A stretch of 32,754 bases of DNA from Anaerolineae bacterium (GTDB lineage Bacteria; Chloroflexota; Anaerolineae; Aggregatilineales; Phototrophicaceae), in the NCBI GenBank assembly GCA_012270545.1, contig JAAXID010000047.1, forward strand, positions 1 through 32,754, written 5' to 3'. The position numbers and the translations under genes were made by a program. The notes under the pieces are model-generated. The model made no database searches. It had not been told where the DNA came from and saw only the letters and a program-made list of their open reading frames with translations. Positions 22,317 to 30,626 of this stretch are shown piece by piece; positions within the stretch are counted from its first letter, which is position 1; each line of letters starts with the position of its first letter.

Positions 22317-23198
22317 TTAGCGTCCGCCCATGCCGGTGAGCATAAAGCTCTGTGTGATCCGCCGCTGGAATATAACATAGACGATGAGCACCGGAATGCT
22401 CGACATGGAACTGGCGGCCATGATGAGCGCGGGTTCGGAGAATGAATCTCCCGCGCCGTATGCCCCCGCCAGCACCGCCAAGCCCACTGGCAATGTCCTG
22501 TTTTCGACCCGGCTGAGCACGATCAGCGGCCAGAATAGATCGTTCCAGGAGTGCAAAAAGACGAAGATACCCAGAGCGATTAGCGCGTTGCGATTGACCG
22601 GAATCATCAGCTGCCAATAGATGCGAAGGCGGCTCGCGCCGTCGACAGTTGCGGCTTCCTCCAGTTCACGGGGAAAGGTGGAGAAAAACTGGCGCAGCAA
22701 GAATAAGCCGAAGACATTCGGCGCAGCGGGCCAAATCAACGCATGATAACTGTCCAACCAGCCCAGATCGCGCACTAGGAGATAATTGGGCACCATATAG
22801 ATCTGCGACGGTATCATCAGCGTAAATATCACTGCGATGAACAACAGATTCTTGAAAGGAAAATCCAGCCGGGCGAAGCCATAAGCCGCCAGACTGGTCA
22901 CAAAGAGCGTGACAGCCGTGGTGGCGACCGCTATGAACAGGCTGTTCCAGCCCCAGCGCGGCACGTTGATGTCATCGCGCGTCATGATGATTTCGTAATG
23001 TTCCAGGGTGGGCTTCGGCGGGTAAAAATCCGGCGGATAATAAAATGCTTCGGGATTCGTCTTCAGCGATGTCGCCACCATCCAGTAAAAGGGGAAGAGT
23101 ATTGCGATCGCCAGGATAATCAGCAGCACGTATAGCGCGATGCGCGAGATCTGCGCACTCGCGTCGTCGAGACGCGGGGGTTGAGCCTCTGCTTGCAC
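22317..23198 (-). CDS. Carbohydrate ABC transporter permease (MalG type)
   Basis: Inner-membrane permease with about six spans. The EAA loop that docks the ATPase is visible as EAATVDGASRLRIYWQLMIP near residues 190-210. The N-terminal span and the pattern of a short (about 290 residue) permease fit the MalG/CUT1 subfamily. It starts 9 bases after the first permease gene stops. No ATPase gene belongs to the operon, which is common for CUT1 transporters that share an MsmK-like ATPase encoded elsewhere. Confidence 0.92.
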   Translation of the reverse strand: MQAEAQPPRLDDASAQISRIALYVLLIILAIAILFPFYWMVATSLKTNPEAFYYPPDFYPPKPTLEHYEIIMTRDDINVPRWGWNSLFIAVATTAVTLFVTSLAAYGFARLDFPFKNLLFIAVIFTLMIPSQIYMVPNYLLVRDLGWLDSYHALIWPAAPNVFGLFLLRQFFSTFPRELEEAATVDGASRLRIYWQLMIPVNRNALIALGIFVFLHSWNDLFWPLIVLSRVENRTLPVGLAVLAGAYGAGDSFSEPALIMAASSMSSIPVLIVYVIFQRRITQSFMLTGMGGR

Positions 23199-23207
23199 GT
23201 CCGCTCC

Positions 23208-24131
23208 TTAGTATTCCAGACGGCGTCCGCCAAAGCGGAACTGCAATAAGGTAAATGCCATAATAATGACCGCCAACAGCACCGCCATCGCCGTGGCAAA
23301 GCCCATGCGGAAATAAGTCCAGGCTGCGCGAAACATATAAAAGATCACCGTGAATGAGTCTTGCCCGGGTCCGCCATTGGTGATCACGTAGGGCTGCGCG
23401 AATACTTGGAAATGCGAGATGAGCTGGGTAACCGCGACGAAAAGGATCGTCGGTCGCAGCAAGGGGATGGTAATGTAGCGCGTCATCTGCCAGCCACGCG
23501 CGCCATCGATACGAGCTGCTTCATAAATATCCTGCGGGATATTGCTCAGCCCGGCCAGGTAGATCAGCATCGGGAAACCGAAACCCCACCACAGCGTAGC
23601 AACACTCAATGACGGAATAACCAGATCTGAATCGGCAATAAAGGGAATGGGACCTATCCCGATGCTGTCCAGCAAATAATTGATGATGCCAAATTGCTGA
23701 CCCAGCAGCCAGCGGATCACCAGGCCGACTACTGATGCGCTAAGCACGTATGGGAAAAAAAACAGGGTGCGAAAGACGTTACGTCCACGGATATTCGTAT
23801 TCAACGATATGGCAATGAATATCGGAACGGTGGTCAGCAAGGCGCTGGTCAGGAATGCGAAATAAACGGTATTGCGCAGCGCCACCCACCACAGATCATC
23901 AGTCAACAGCTCGTCATAATTCTCGAAGCCGATGAAAGGTTTCGGACCGAAGATCTCCCAGCGGAAGAAGCTCATCTGCAGGCTGGCGAGGATGGGCCTG
24001 AAAATGAAGATGGCGAACAAAATCATAAAAGGAAGTATGAAGATGTAATTGCCGAGGTACCATTTCCATGTTCGCCAACTCCCGGAAGCGCTTGTCTCCG
24101 GCAGAAGCGATCGCCTAATCTTGCTGAACAT
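23208..24131 (-). CDS. Carbohydrate ABC transporter permease (MalF type)
   Basis: Partner permease of the MalG-type protein, about six spans after a short cytoplasmic leader. The EAA loop is YEAARIDGARGWQMTRYITI. The ATG at 24131 (MFSKIRRS) was preferred over an in-frame ATG at 24194, because the extra 21 residues come from the hairpin repeat region and have no similarity to the family; GGAAAG lies before the chosen start. The binding-protein gene ends about 200 bases upstream, separated by hairpins (24159-24316) that may set different expression levels for the two. Confidence 0.92.
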   Translation of the reverse strand: MFSKIRRSLLPETSASGSWRTWKWYLGNYIFILPFMILFAIFIFRPILASLQMSFFRWEIFGPKPFIGFENYDELLTDDLWWVALRNTVYFAFLTSALLTTVPIFIAISLNTNIRGRNVFRTLFFFPYVLSASVVGLVIRWLLGQQFGIINYLLDSIGIGPIPFIADSDLVIPSLSVATLWWGFGFPMLIYLAGLSNIPQDIYEAARIDGARGWQMTRYITIPLLRPTILFVAVTQLISHFQVFAQPYVITNGGPGQDSFTVIFYMFRAAWTYFRMGFATAMAVLLAVIIMAFTLLQFRFGGRRLEY

Positions 24132-24158
24132 CGGTGTCTTTCCCTGCCTGCCAACCCC

Positions 24159-24316
24159 ATCCCCGGCCTCTCTCGCCATCTCTATGGCGAGCATCCCGAA
24201 GCATCGGGGAAGGGGAGCTTACTCATCGCGGGCAAGTCTCCCCTTCGGTCAGTGTCGGCGGGGCTGTGTCTACGCGCCCCTACGCGACCCAATGCATTGG
24301 GGGAGATTAGAGGGGG
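24159..24316. repeat. Hairpin repeat cluster, copy B, between binding-protein and permease genes
   Basis: Three structured pieces lie here: CTCGCCAT-CT-ATGGCGAG (24174-24191), CCCGA-AGCA-TCGGG (24194-24207) and the perfect palindrome CCCAATGCATTGGG (24288-24301). The element shares GCATCGGGGAAGGGGAG-like and GGGGGAGATTAGAGGGGG segments with copy A at 16691-16777. In enteric bacteria, REP hairpins in the same operon position (malE-malF) stabilise the binding-protein message. A similar role here is inference. Confidence 0.65.
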
Positions 24317-24331
24317 TTGCGATCCTGTCGC

Positions 24332-25642
24332 CTAGTTGTAGCGATCCAAAATGCGCTGGATACGCGCGTTCGCTTCGGGGAAGACATCAGCCATCGAAAC
24401 TTCACATTCGCTCTCGAAAGCGCGCGCCATGGCGTCAGCGTATTGCGCTTCAATTTCCAGCCAGTTGCGATGCTGGCGATCAAATACGCCGTTTGCCAGC
24501 AAGTTGGCGCCGAAGACCGAAGCGGATGGATACACTTCCGGATCCATGCCTTCAATCTGTGAGATTCGCGCCGGTGGCATACCCGAATGCGCCCAATCCA
24601 AACCTGCATCGGACATATACGCCAGGAAGCGCTTGGATGCTTCCAGCCGTTCGCCTTCCGCCTGAATCGGCAAATAGAAGACGTGTGCGCTCGCCCAAAC
24701 GGCATTATTGCCTTCTTCGCCCAATGCCGGATACGGGAGCGCCATCCAGTTTTCAACGTTCTGGCTCACGAAGTTCCAAGCCCAACTGCCATGGTTGAAT
24801 ATCGCCATGTTAATGGACAAAGCGCGATAACGATCGAAGCCAGCCGGCGGCGGCGCGACGTGATGCTCGCACTCAAGATCCTGGAACCACTGCATGGTGT
24901 CGATGATGGCCGAATCCTCAAGCAGCGCGTGTCCCATATCATCCGCCCAGCTCATGCTGTTCTGCGCCAGAGCCGTCAGAAAGCCGGGACGATACCAAAA
25001 GATGGAAGTGCCCCACTGCACAATATCATTCGGGTCAAAGTCGGGCGACTGCGCGTTGTTGCCGCTGCCATCCAGCGTCAGCCTCTGAGCTAGATCCAGA
25101 TACTCTTCGCGCGTTGTCGCCAGCGAATCACATGGTACGCCGGCCGCCTCAAACAGATCGCAATTGTGCCATTCGCCGTAACCATGGAAGTCCAACGGCA
25201 CACCCATGACCTTGCCATCGAAGGTCAGCGCTTCAATGATGGCGGGCGACACATCGTCAATCGGGATGGGACCGCCGTTGTTGGAATACAGGTCGCTCAA
25301 ATCGCGCAAGACGCCCATGGTGGCGAACTGCGTCATCTCGTATTCGTGCATCAAGAAGATATCGGGCGGATTGCCTGCCGCCAGACCGGCCAGCAGTTTC
25401 GGGAAGTATTGCTGCGTCCAATTCAGGCGCTCCATACGCACCGACACATCAGGGTTTTGCGCTACAAAGTCCTCGATCATCGGGATCATGGTCTCGCCAT
25501 CGGGACCGGTCAAGCCGTTCCAGAAGAGCAACTGGATTTCGCCAGTGCCTGCTTCGCTGACCAGTCCGTCGTCCTGCGCAGCCACGCCGACTGCCGCCGC
25601 CAGCAGCAGCACGATCACCAAAAGTATTCTGAACCTATTCAT
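24332..25642 (-). CDS. Carbohydrate ABC transporter substrate-binding protein
   Basis: Extracellular sugar-binding protein of the CUT1 type, first gene of the five-gene operon. A signal peptide of about 22 residues (MNRFRILLVIVLLLAAAVGV, cleavage near AAQ) lacks a lipobox cysteine. The mature protein starts with the usual ...IQLLFWNGLTGPDG, and the middle portion has the extended solute-binding fold. The chosen ATG 25642 is preceded by GAGGAGATGG; an upstream TTG at 25660 is in frame. At 436 residues the length is typical. Ligand unknown: a sugar or glycoside is most likely given the adjacent polyol/sugar dehydrogenases. Confidence 0.92.
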   Translation of the reverse strand: MNRFRILLVIVLLLAAAVGVAAQDDGLVSEAGTGEIQLLFWNGLTGPDGETMIPMIEDFVAQNPDVSVRMERLNWTQQYFPKLLAGLAAGNPPDIFLMHEYEMTQFATMGVLRDLSDLYSNNGGPIPIDDVSPAIIEALTFDGKVMGVPLDFHGYGEWHNCDLFEAAGVPCDSLATTREEYLDLAQRLTLDGSGNNAQSPDFDPNDIVQWGTSIFWYRPGFLTALAQNSMSWADDMGHALLEDSAIIDTMQWFQDLECEHHVAPPPAGFDRYRALSINMAIFNHGSWAWNFVSQNVENWMALPYPALGEEGNNAVWASAHVFYLPIQAEGERLEASKRFLAYMSDAGLDWAHSGMPPARISQIEGMDPEVYPSASVFGANLLANGVFDRQHRNWLEIEAQYADAMARAFESECEVSMADVFPEANARIQRILDRYN

Positions 25643-25721
25643 CGTAATCCATCTCCTCAAATAAAATTATCGGACAAGACAACTCTTGCTTCAGGTATTT
25701 GGAATAGACGCCTCCTCGACT

Positions 25722-25736
25722 CTAAGACCGTCTTAG
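25722..25736. promoter_or_regulatory. Candidate operator palindrome upstream of the sugar operon
   Basis: CTAAGAC-C-GTCTTAG is a perfect inverted repeat with 7-base arms around one central base. On the minus strand it lies about 80 bases before the binding-protein ATG and immediately downstream of the candidate -10 box, where a repressor would block initiation. No regulator gene lies in the operon, so the cognate protein (for example a LacI or GntR family member) is unknown. Confidence 0.45.
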
Positions 25737-25742
25737 CATACG

Positions 25743-25770
25743 AGCATATCGCGCCAAAAATAAAAAACAA
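25743..25770 (-). promoter_or_regulatory. Candidate promoter of the carbohydrate operon
   Basis: On the minus strand TTGTTT (25770-25765) and TATGCT (25748-25743) are separated by 16 bases (3 of 6 and 4 of 6 matches). The operator-like palindrome begins 6 bases past the -10 box, so transcription would begin at or next to it. Confidence 0.35.
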
Positions 25771-25890
25771 GTTTTAAGAGTCGCCGCTTCCTCGTGGCGG
25801 GCCACAAGCTTTGCCGGCAACCCAAACTCCCGGTCGAGGCTCACCGTGGACTATTCCATTAGTCGTCCACAACCCACCATCAGAAATACG
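25771..25890. other. Intergenic stretch between the operon promoter and the sulfatase fragment
   Basis: Part of the 373-base region without an intact gene (25643-26015). Short open frames exist on both strands, but none shows a recognisable domain. An in-frame extension of the sulfatase fragment reaches back to ATG 25811, yet the residues before SEIRAVCMP do not resemble a sulfatase N-terminus. Confidence 0.4.
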
Positions 25891-25981
25891 CGCCGTCTGC
25901 ATGCCCAGCCGCGGCCTGTTGATCTTCGGCTGCGGGCTGTTCCACACCCCCGATCCCCTGCCCGAGGATGTCCCGCTCCTG
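25891..25981 (+). pseudogene. Sulfatase gene fragment (active-site segment)
   Basis: This 91-base segment aligns without gaps to 27321-27411 of the intact sulfatase gene on the same strand, with about nine mismatches by eye. Translated, it keeps the formylglycine motif CMPSRG and the following GCGLFHTPDPLPEDVPLL, then runs into TGA at 25994-25996. Nothing upstream or downstream resembles the rest of a sulfatase, so it is a truncated copy of a sulfatase gene and is not expected to make a functional enzyme. Confidence 0.75.
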
Positions 25982-26015
25982 ACTGCACAAAACTGACCGC
26001 GCCAAGCGTCGGCGG

Positions 26016-26909
26016 CTAAAAGGATTCGAAAAACAGATAACCCTTGAGTGCGCCCTCGACCAGACGTTTCAGCGAGGGTGAAGCGTCGAGGGCGTCGATC
26101 ATGTCCAATTCCAAGGCATGACACATGATTTCATATTCATCGCCAGCCAGCTTCATACCGGTCTCCACCTGATATACATGGCAGGCTTCATGCACGAGTA
26201 CTGTGGCAAGCTGCTGCACCGGGGGACCCGACGACCCGAAGGCAGCATATCTGCTGATGAACATAATCTTGAGGTGGGGATGCACATAGGCATCGCCTGA
26301 GACCGTATCATACTTCGAGTCCGGCTCGTAACCGATGATCTTGTTGACTGCGTTGCTGACGAAGGCATTCCACTCTGGCTCCTTTTCCATTAGCCAGTCC
26401 AGCGCTTTGTTCACTTGATCAACGATTTCTGCTGACCCTTCTACGCTAACCTCGCGCCCGAAATCAACAAAGGCTTCGGCCGGCATTTCGCTGAGGGGCG
26501 AGCGCACCGTTACTTTACAGCTTCTATGACCCTGAGTGAACAACCAATAGCCGCCTTTGGGGAAGTTCTCCCTTTGTATCCACTGCGGACCGTTTTCGCA
26601 GCTGAGATCTGCGAACTGTGTAGAGACTTGTGTGCCGCCGCCAACGCGCCGGTATGGCACCCAGTTCGCCATATACATTTCGGCTCCTAAGCGGTCGATT
26701 TTCAGCCAATCGCCAACTTCGCCCACGACAACCAGCACTTGTGACGCAACGACAAGGTCCACTCTCGGGCTGCGGATACTTGGCGCGGCTCGCAGGTTTG
26801 TGTTGTAGCTTACACTAATGTAGTATTCATCCGCCTTCTGCGCGGACCCGGTCAGCGCCAGCATGAACATAAGTAGCGCAGCAATTGTGGCTTTCAAACT
26901 AACGCCCAT
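26016..26909 (-). CDS. Secreted SH3b-domain protein with HExxH metallopeptidase-like motif
   Basis: Signal peptide (residues 1-23, MGVSLKATIAALLMFMLALT then GSAQ) followed by a bacterial SH3 domain (about 28-90; NLRAAPSIRS, GDWLKI, WVPYRR). The C-terminal half contains HEACH (240-244), a zincin-type HExxH, and acidic residues 16-18 positions later (E258, E260), as would suit a third zinc ligand. It may be a cell-wall-targeted metallopeptidase, but the family is not one I can name and catalytic activity is inferred only from the motif. The ATG at 26909 was chosen over 26948 because GGGGAGAAGAG lies just upstream and it begins the signal peptide. It is placed between a sulfatase fragment and the divergent intact sulfatase. 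Confidence 0.75.
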   Translation of the reverse strand: MGVSLKATIAALLMFMLALTGSAQKADEYYISVSYNTNLRAAPSIRSPRVDLVVASQVLVVVGEVGDWLKIDRLGAEMYMANWVPYRRVGGGTQVSTQFADLSCENGPQWIQRENFPKGGYWLFTQGHRSCKVTVRSPLSEMPAEAFVDFGREVSVEGSAEIVDQVNKALDWLMEKEPEWNAFVSNAVNKIIGYEPDSKYDTVSGDAYVHPHLKIMFISRYAAFGSSGPPVQQLATVLVHEACHVYQVETGMKLAGDEYEIMCHALELDMIDALDASPSLKRLVEGALKGYLFFESF

Positions 26910-27162
26910 TCTCTTCTCCCCGCCGATGGACCATACAGCTTCAGCCATGGGCAGCCCCAGCCGTCAGATCGCACGACAAATATGTCTGATATACCGGCGC
27001 CAGCAAGACGACCCACTGGCTCACGATGGCTTCAGACTGTACGGGGAAGATTAACCCAACGAGCAACTCGTGCCAAGCGCCGGCCCGCATACATGCAGAT
27101 CCTTGCCAGCCATTCCCGCAACTTGTATCATCTCTTTAGAGGCAAACCGCATAGGAAGCTAC

Positions 27163-28500
27163 ATGACCCGCCCCAATTTTCTCTTCATGATCGCCGATGA
27201 CCACCGCCATTCCGCTATCGGCGCATTGGGAACGGAATCGGTCAGCACGCCCACCTTCGACCAGCTGATCGCCGATGGCGCCTGCTTCAGCCAAGCGCAT
27301 ATCATGGGCTCGACCTCGGGCGCCGTCTGCATGCCCAGCCGCGGCATGTTGATGTCGGGCTGCGGCCTCTTCCAGACGCCCGATCCCCTGCCGGAGGATG
27401 TCCCGCTCCTGCCCGAGCTGCTGCGGCAACACGGCTACACAACCTTCGGCAGCGGCAAATGGCATAATCGCCGCGGCAGCTACGCCCGCTGCTTCGGGGA
27501 GAGTGGCAAAGTCTTCTTCGGCGGCATGTCCGACCAGTACGCCATGCCCGTCAATGACTTCGACCCCGCCGGCGAATACCCGCCCGACGAGACCTATATC
27601 GCCAATGGCTATTCCACCACCGTCTTCAGCGACGAAATGATTGATTTTCTCAAGGCGCGCAGCCCGGAAGACGAGAAGCCCTTCTTCGCTTATATCGCCT
27701 TCACCTCGCCCCACGACCCGCGCACGCCGCCGCCGCCCTTTGATACGATGTACGATCCCGCCGACATCGAATTGCCGCCCAACTTCATGCCCGAGCATCC
27801 CTTCGATATCGGCGTTCGCGCTATCCGCGACGAAGTGCTGGCCGGCTATCCACGCGGGGAGGACGAGATCAAGCGCCACATCGCCGATTACTACGGCATG
27901 ATCTCGCACATGGATTACGACATCGGCCGCATCCTGGAAACGCTCGACGCGCGCGGCTTGCGCGAAAACACCATTGTCATCTACACCTCGGATCACGGCC
28001 TGGGCGTCGGCCAACACGGGCTCATGGGCAAGCAGAACCTTTACGACCACAGTATGCGCATCCCCTTGATCATGCGCGGACCCGGGGTGCCCGCCGGCCT
28101 GAGCTGCGGCGCGCTGCTGTACTTGCTCGATCTTTACCCTACGCTGCTTGAACTAGCGGATGTCCCCGTGCCCGATAGCACAGCGGGCCACAGCCTGACC
28201 GCCCTCCTGCGCGAAGTCACCTATATGCACCGCAAGCAGATCTTTTCCGCTTATCAAGGTGTATTCGGTCACCCGCAAGGCGCCCCCTATCAGCGCAGCA
28301 TCAAAGACGAGCGCAACAAGCTGATCCAAACCGTGGTCGATGGTAAGGTCACTTGGCAGTTGTTCGACTTGCAGGCAGATCCCTACGAACGAAACAATCT
28401 GGTTGGCGAGCCCGAATTCGCTTCGGTTGTCAGCAGGCTGCGCAGGAGTCTGCGAGAGCGGCAGGAGCGGGCGCAGGATCCGCTGCTGCGGGATAGATGA
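27163..28500 (+). CDS. Sulfatase (type I, formylglycine-dependent)
   Basis: Sulfuric ester hydrolase of the alkaline phosphatase superfamily, probably acting on sulfated polysaccharide or glycan fragments. The active-site signature CMPSR has C56, the residue that an FGE-type enzyme converts to formylglycine. Metal-binding aspartates D12-D13 lie in MIADDH, and a second metal/acid region is TSDHGLGVGQHG. The start ATG 27163 has GGAAG 4 bases upstream; in-frame ATG 27070 would add 31 unrelated residues. There is no clear signal peptide, so the enzyme is probably cytoplasmic. A 91-base near-identical piece is present at 25891-25981. Confidence 0.92.
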   Translation: MTRPNFLFMIADDHRHSAIGALGTESVSTPTFDQLIADGACFSQAHIMGSTSGAVCMPSRGMLMSGCGLFQTPDPLPEDVPLLPELLRQHGYTTFGSGKWHNRRGSYARCFGESGKVFFGGMSDQYAMPVNDFDPAGEYPPDETYIANGYSTTVFSDEMIDFLKARSPEDEKPFFAYIAFTSPHDPRTPPPPFDTMYDPADIELPPNFMPEHPFDIGVRAIRDEVLAGYPRGEDEIKRHIADYYGMISHMDYDIGRILETLDARGLRENTIVIYTSDHGLGVGQHGLMGKQNLYDHSMRIPLIMRGPGVPAGLSCGALLYLLDLYPTLLELADVPVPDSTAGHSLTALLREVTYMHRKQIFSAYQGVFGHPQGAPYQRSIKDERNKLIQTVVDGKVTWQLFDLQADPYERNNLVGEPEFASVVSRLRRSLRERQERAQDPLLRDR

Positions 28501-28683
28501 GTCAACGCTGGCATAGGAAGAATGCGTCTTTCAGAAGCCAATAAAATTTCGGAAAAGTTAAGTTGCATATTGTAATACACCTTGTATTGCACAAAACGAT
28601 AACAGGTGACTGAAAGTAGAAAGTATTTGAAAACAAGGATAGAATCGGATCAGCAGGTATTAATCACAAAGGATTAAATTGGA

Positions 28684-30597
28684 ATGATTGCGCTATCTCT
28701 TCAATTTCGAATTTCTGATTATGTAACTCCGATTATCGCAGCAAAGGCAACTTCTGTCCTCATCGCGCTTTTTCTTTTGCCCATAACGCAGGTTTCCGCC
28801 GGCACTATCAACGTCGGCACCAGCTGTACCCTAAACGCGGCGATCGCGCACGCCAACGACCCCAGCCAAACATCAACTTGCAGCGGCGGCGAGAGCGGCG
28901 CGGACACCATCGTCTTGTCAGCTGACTTTACCGTCAAAGCCGACCCCACCACAGTCACTTCAAGGATTACCATCGAAGGCAACGGTTATACGGTTGCTGC
29001 TGTCTCTTACCAGCATAGGCTTTTTTATGTAGGCAGCGGCGGCCACCTGACTATCAACAATCTGACACTCGTTAAGGGCGGGACCGCGGGGAACGGCGGC
29101 GCCATTTATGTTGATGGCGGCACGCTCAATATCAACTCCAGCATCGTCGACGATAGCGCCGGTGGGAACGGCGGTGGCATTTATGTCAATTCGGGGACAG
29201 TCACCATCACAAACAGCACTGTGCAGAGCGCTCGGCAACTCATTTCAAACGGTGGCGGGATTTATATCAACTCGGGCACAGTCACTATCACAAACAGCAC
29301 TTTTACTCTGAATGACGTGGGATATGACGGTGGCGGAATATACAACAAGTCCGGAAACCTAACGATCACCAACAGCACTTTTTCCGGAAATCAGTCCGGG
29401 ACCCAAGTCTCTGAAGGGGCTCTCGACGCTGGGAGAGGAGCAGCGATTTTTAGCAGCGGCACAACCACGTTAACTCATGTTACCGTCGCAAACAACAGTA
29501 CCACCGTCCCAACTGTTGCCAGCGGCGTGCATATCGGATCGGGAACATTTAAGAGCTACAACAGCTTGATTGCGGGAAGCTCTGACGGTTTAGATTGCGC
29601 TGGCACCCTGGCGGCGAATATCGGCAATATCATCGAAGATGGCTCGACCGGTTGCAATACTTCACAAGCAGCGGACTTCGTTCTTGGGCTCACCAGCTTA
29701 ACGGATGATTCGCTTGCTCCTCACAGGCCGCTAACGTCAAATAGTTCGGCGATCGACGCTGCCGATGCGAATCATTGTGAGGAGTTCGATCAAAGGGGCA
29801 TACGACGAGCCGGACAAGGCAGCGTCTGTGATGTTGGCGCTATTGAATATATAAGCGATTCGAGCTTGCTAAATCCGCCAGAGCCTATCCCGGGCAATGA
29901 CGACCCGGGCGGACCTATTCCGGGTGGAAGCAGACCGGACGAACGTCATGCGAGCGGAAGCGATCCGAGTAGACACGATCAGGGTGAAAGCGGCCCAGGC
30001 GGAATGACAACGACCGGGTCGGCATCCAGTATGGCAGCAGCGACGCCTAGCGTTTCCACCTGCGAATCAATGCTACCCGACAGCATTGTTGTCTTCGGCA
30101 TCACCAGCGGGACGCAGTGTCAGCAGCTTGACGCCGCTGGGATCGGGATACAATGGGTGATCGACGCCGGCTTCATTGATGCGGTGGACATCTGGGGTTA
30201 TCTGAGCACAGGGGTAGAGGTCTGCTTCCGCGCCAGTGGTTCGCTCATCTTCCTCGACGCGGCGACCGCGCCCCGCAGCGACAGTTTACTGCCAGCCTAC
30301 AGCAAAGACGGCATGACCTGCGGCAGGATTGACCGCCCCGGTTCGGTGGTTCTCGTGCCGGGACCAGCACCCGCGCCATTGCCGCCGCCAGCCCAGAATT
30401 TGCAAGGCTGCATGGTCACGACGACCGATATGCTCAACTTCCGCGCCACGCCCGGCGGGGAGATAATCGACATTCTGCCCTTTAACGCAACCTTGACGGC
30501 GCTGTCACGTGTGCCTGGCTGGTTCCAGGTGGATTATCATGGCACTGTCGGCTGGATCAGCGCCGATTATGTCAACCCGCAAGGCGAGTGCGGCTGA
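28684..30597 (+). CDS. Secreted CSLREA-like/beta-helix surface protein with C-terminal SH3b domain
   Basis: A 637-residue exported protein. The N-terminus carries a signal peptide after a short leader (hydrophobic ATSVLIALFLLPITQVSA). Next is a CSLREA-like segment (TSCTLNAAIAHAND), then a right-handed beta-helix built from 26-27-residue coils with GGGIY(V/I)N and TITNST repeats (roughly 95-260). The region ending AIDAAD...CDVGAIEY is typical of the choice-of-anchor/polymorphic-membrane-protein group. A Gly/Pro-rich linker lies near 400-445 and a C-terminal SH3b domain (about 575-637, MLNFRATPGG and GWISADYV). Likely a surface adhesin or glycan-binding protein. The gene's coil repeats are also visible in the DNA (29170-29340). 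The preceding 183 bases are AT-rich and probably hold its promoter, though I could not define one. Confidence 0.85.
   Translation: MIALSLQFRISDYVTPIIAAKATSVLIALFLLPITQVSAGTINVGTSCTLNAAIAHANDPSQTSTCSGGESGADTIVLSADFTVKADPTTVTSRITIEGNGYTVAAVSYQHRLFYVGSGGHLTINNLTLVKGGTAGNGGAIYVDGGTLNINSSIVDDSAGGNGGGIYVNSGTVTITNSTVQSARQLISNGGGIYINSGTVTITNSTFTLNDVGYDGGGIYNKSGNLTITNSTFSGNQSGTQVSEGALDAGRGAAIFSSGTTTLTHVTVANNSTTVPTVASGVHIGSGTFKSYNSLIAGSSDGLDCAGTLAANIGNIIEDGSTGCNTSQAADFVLGLTSLTDDSLAPHRPLTSNSSAIDAADANHCEEFDQRGIRRAGQGSVCDVGAIEYISDSSLLNPPEPIPGNDDPGGPIPGGSRPDERHASGSDPSRHDQGESGPGGMTTTGSASSMAAATPSVSTCESMLPDSIVVFGITSGTQCQQLDAAGIGIQWVIDAGFIDAVDIWGYLSTGVEVCFRASGSLIFLDAATAPRSDSLLPAYSKDGMTCGRIDRPGSVVLVPGPAPAPLPPPAQNLQGCMVTTTDMLNFRATPGGEIIDILPFNATLTALSRVPGWFQVDYHGTVGWISADYVNPQGECG
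29170..29301 (+). repeat. Direct repeats encoding beta-helix coils
   Basis: The 51-base segment at 29170-29220 recurs at 29251-29301 (offset 81 bases, about seven mismatches), and a more diverged third unit starts near 29329 (offset 78). Each unit encodes one coil of the beta-helix. Confidence 0.75.
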
Positions 30598-30626
30598 CGT
30601 CGTGAGCTCCGCGTTGGAGGTCGGCG

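Noticed and set aside
27136-28050. 304-codon minus-strand frame antisense to the sulfatase
   Set aside because: It is a shadow of the sulfatase frame, which has all catalytic motifs; the antisense product is Ala/Gly/Val-rich without motifs.
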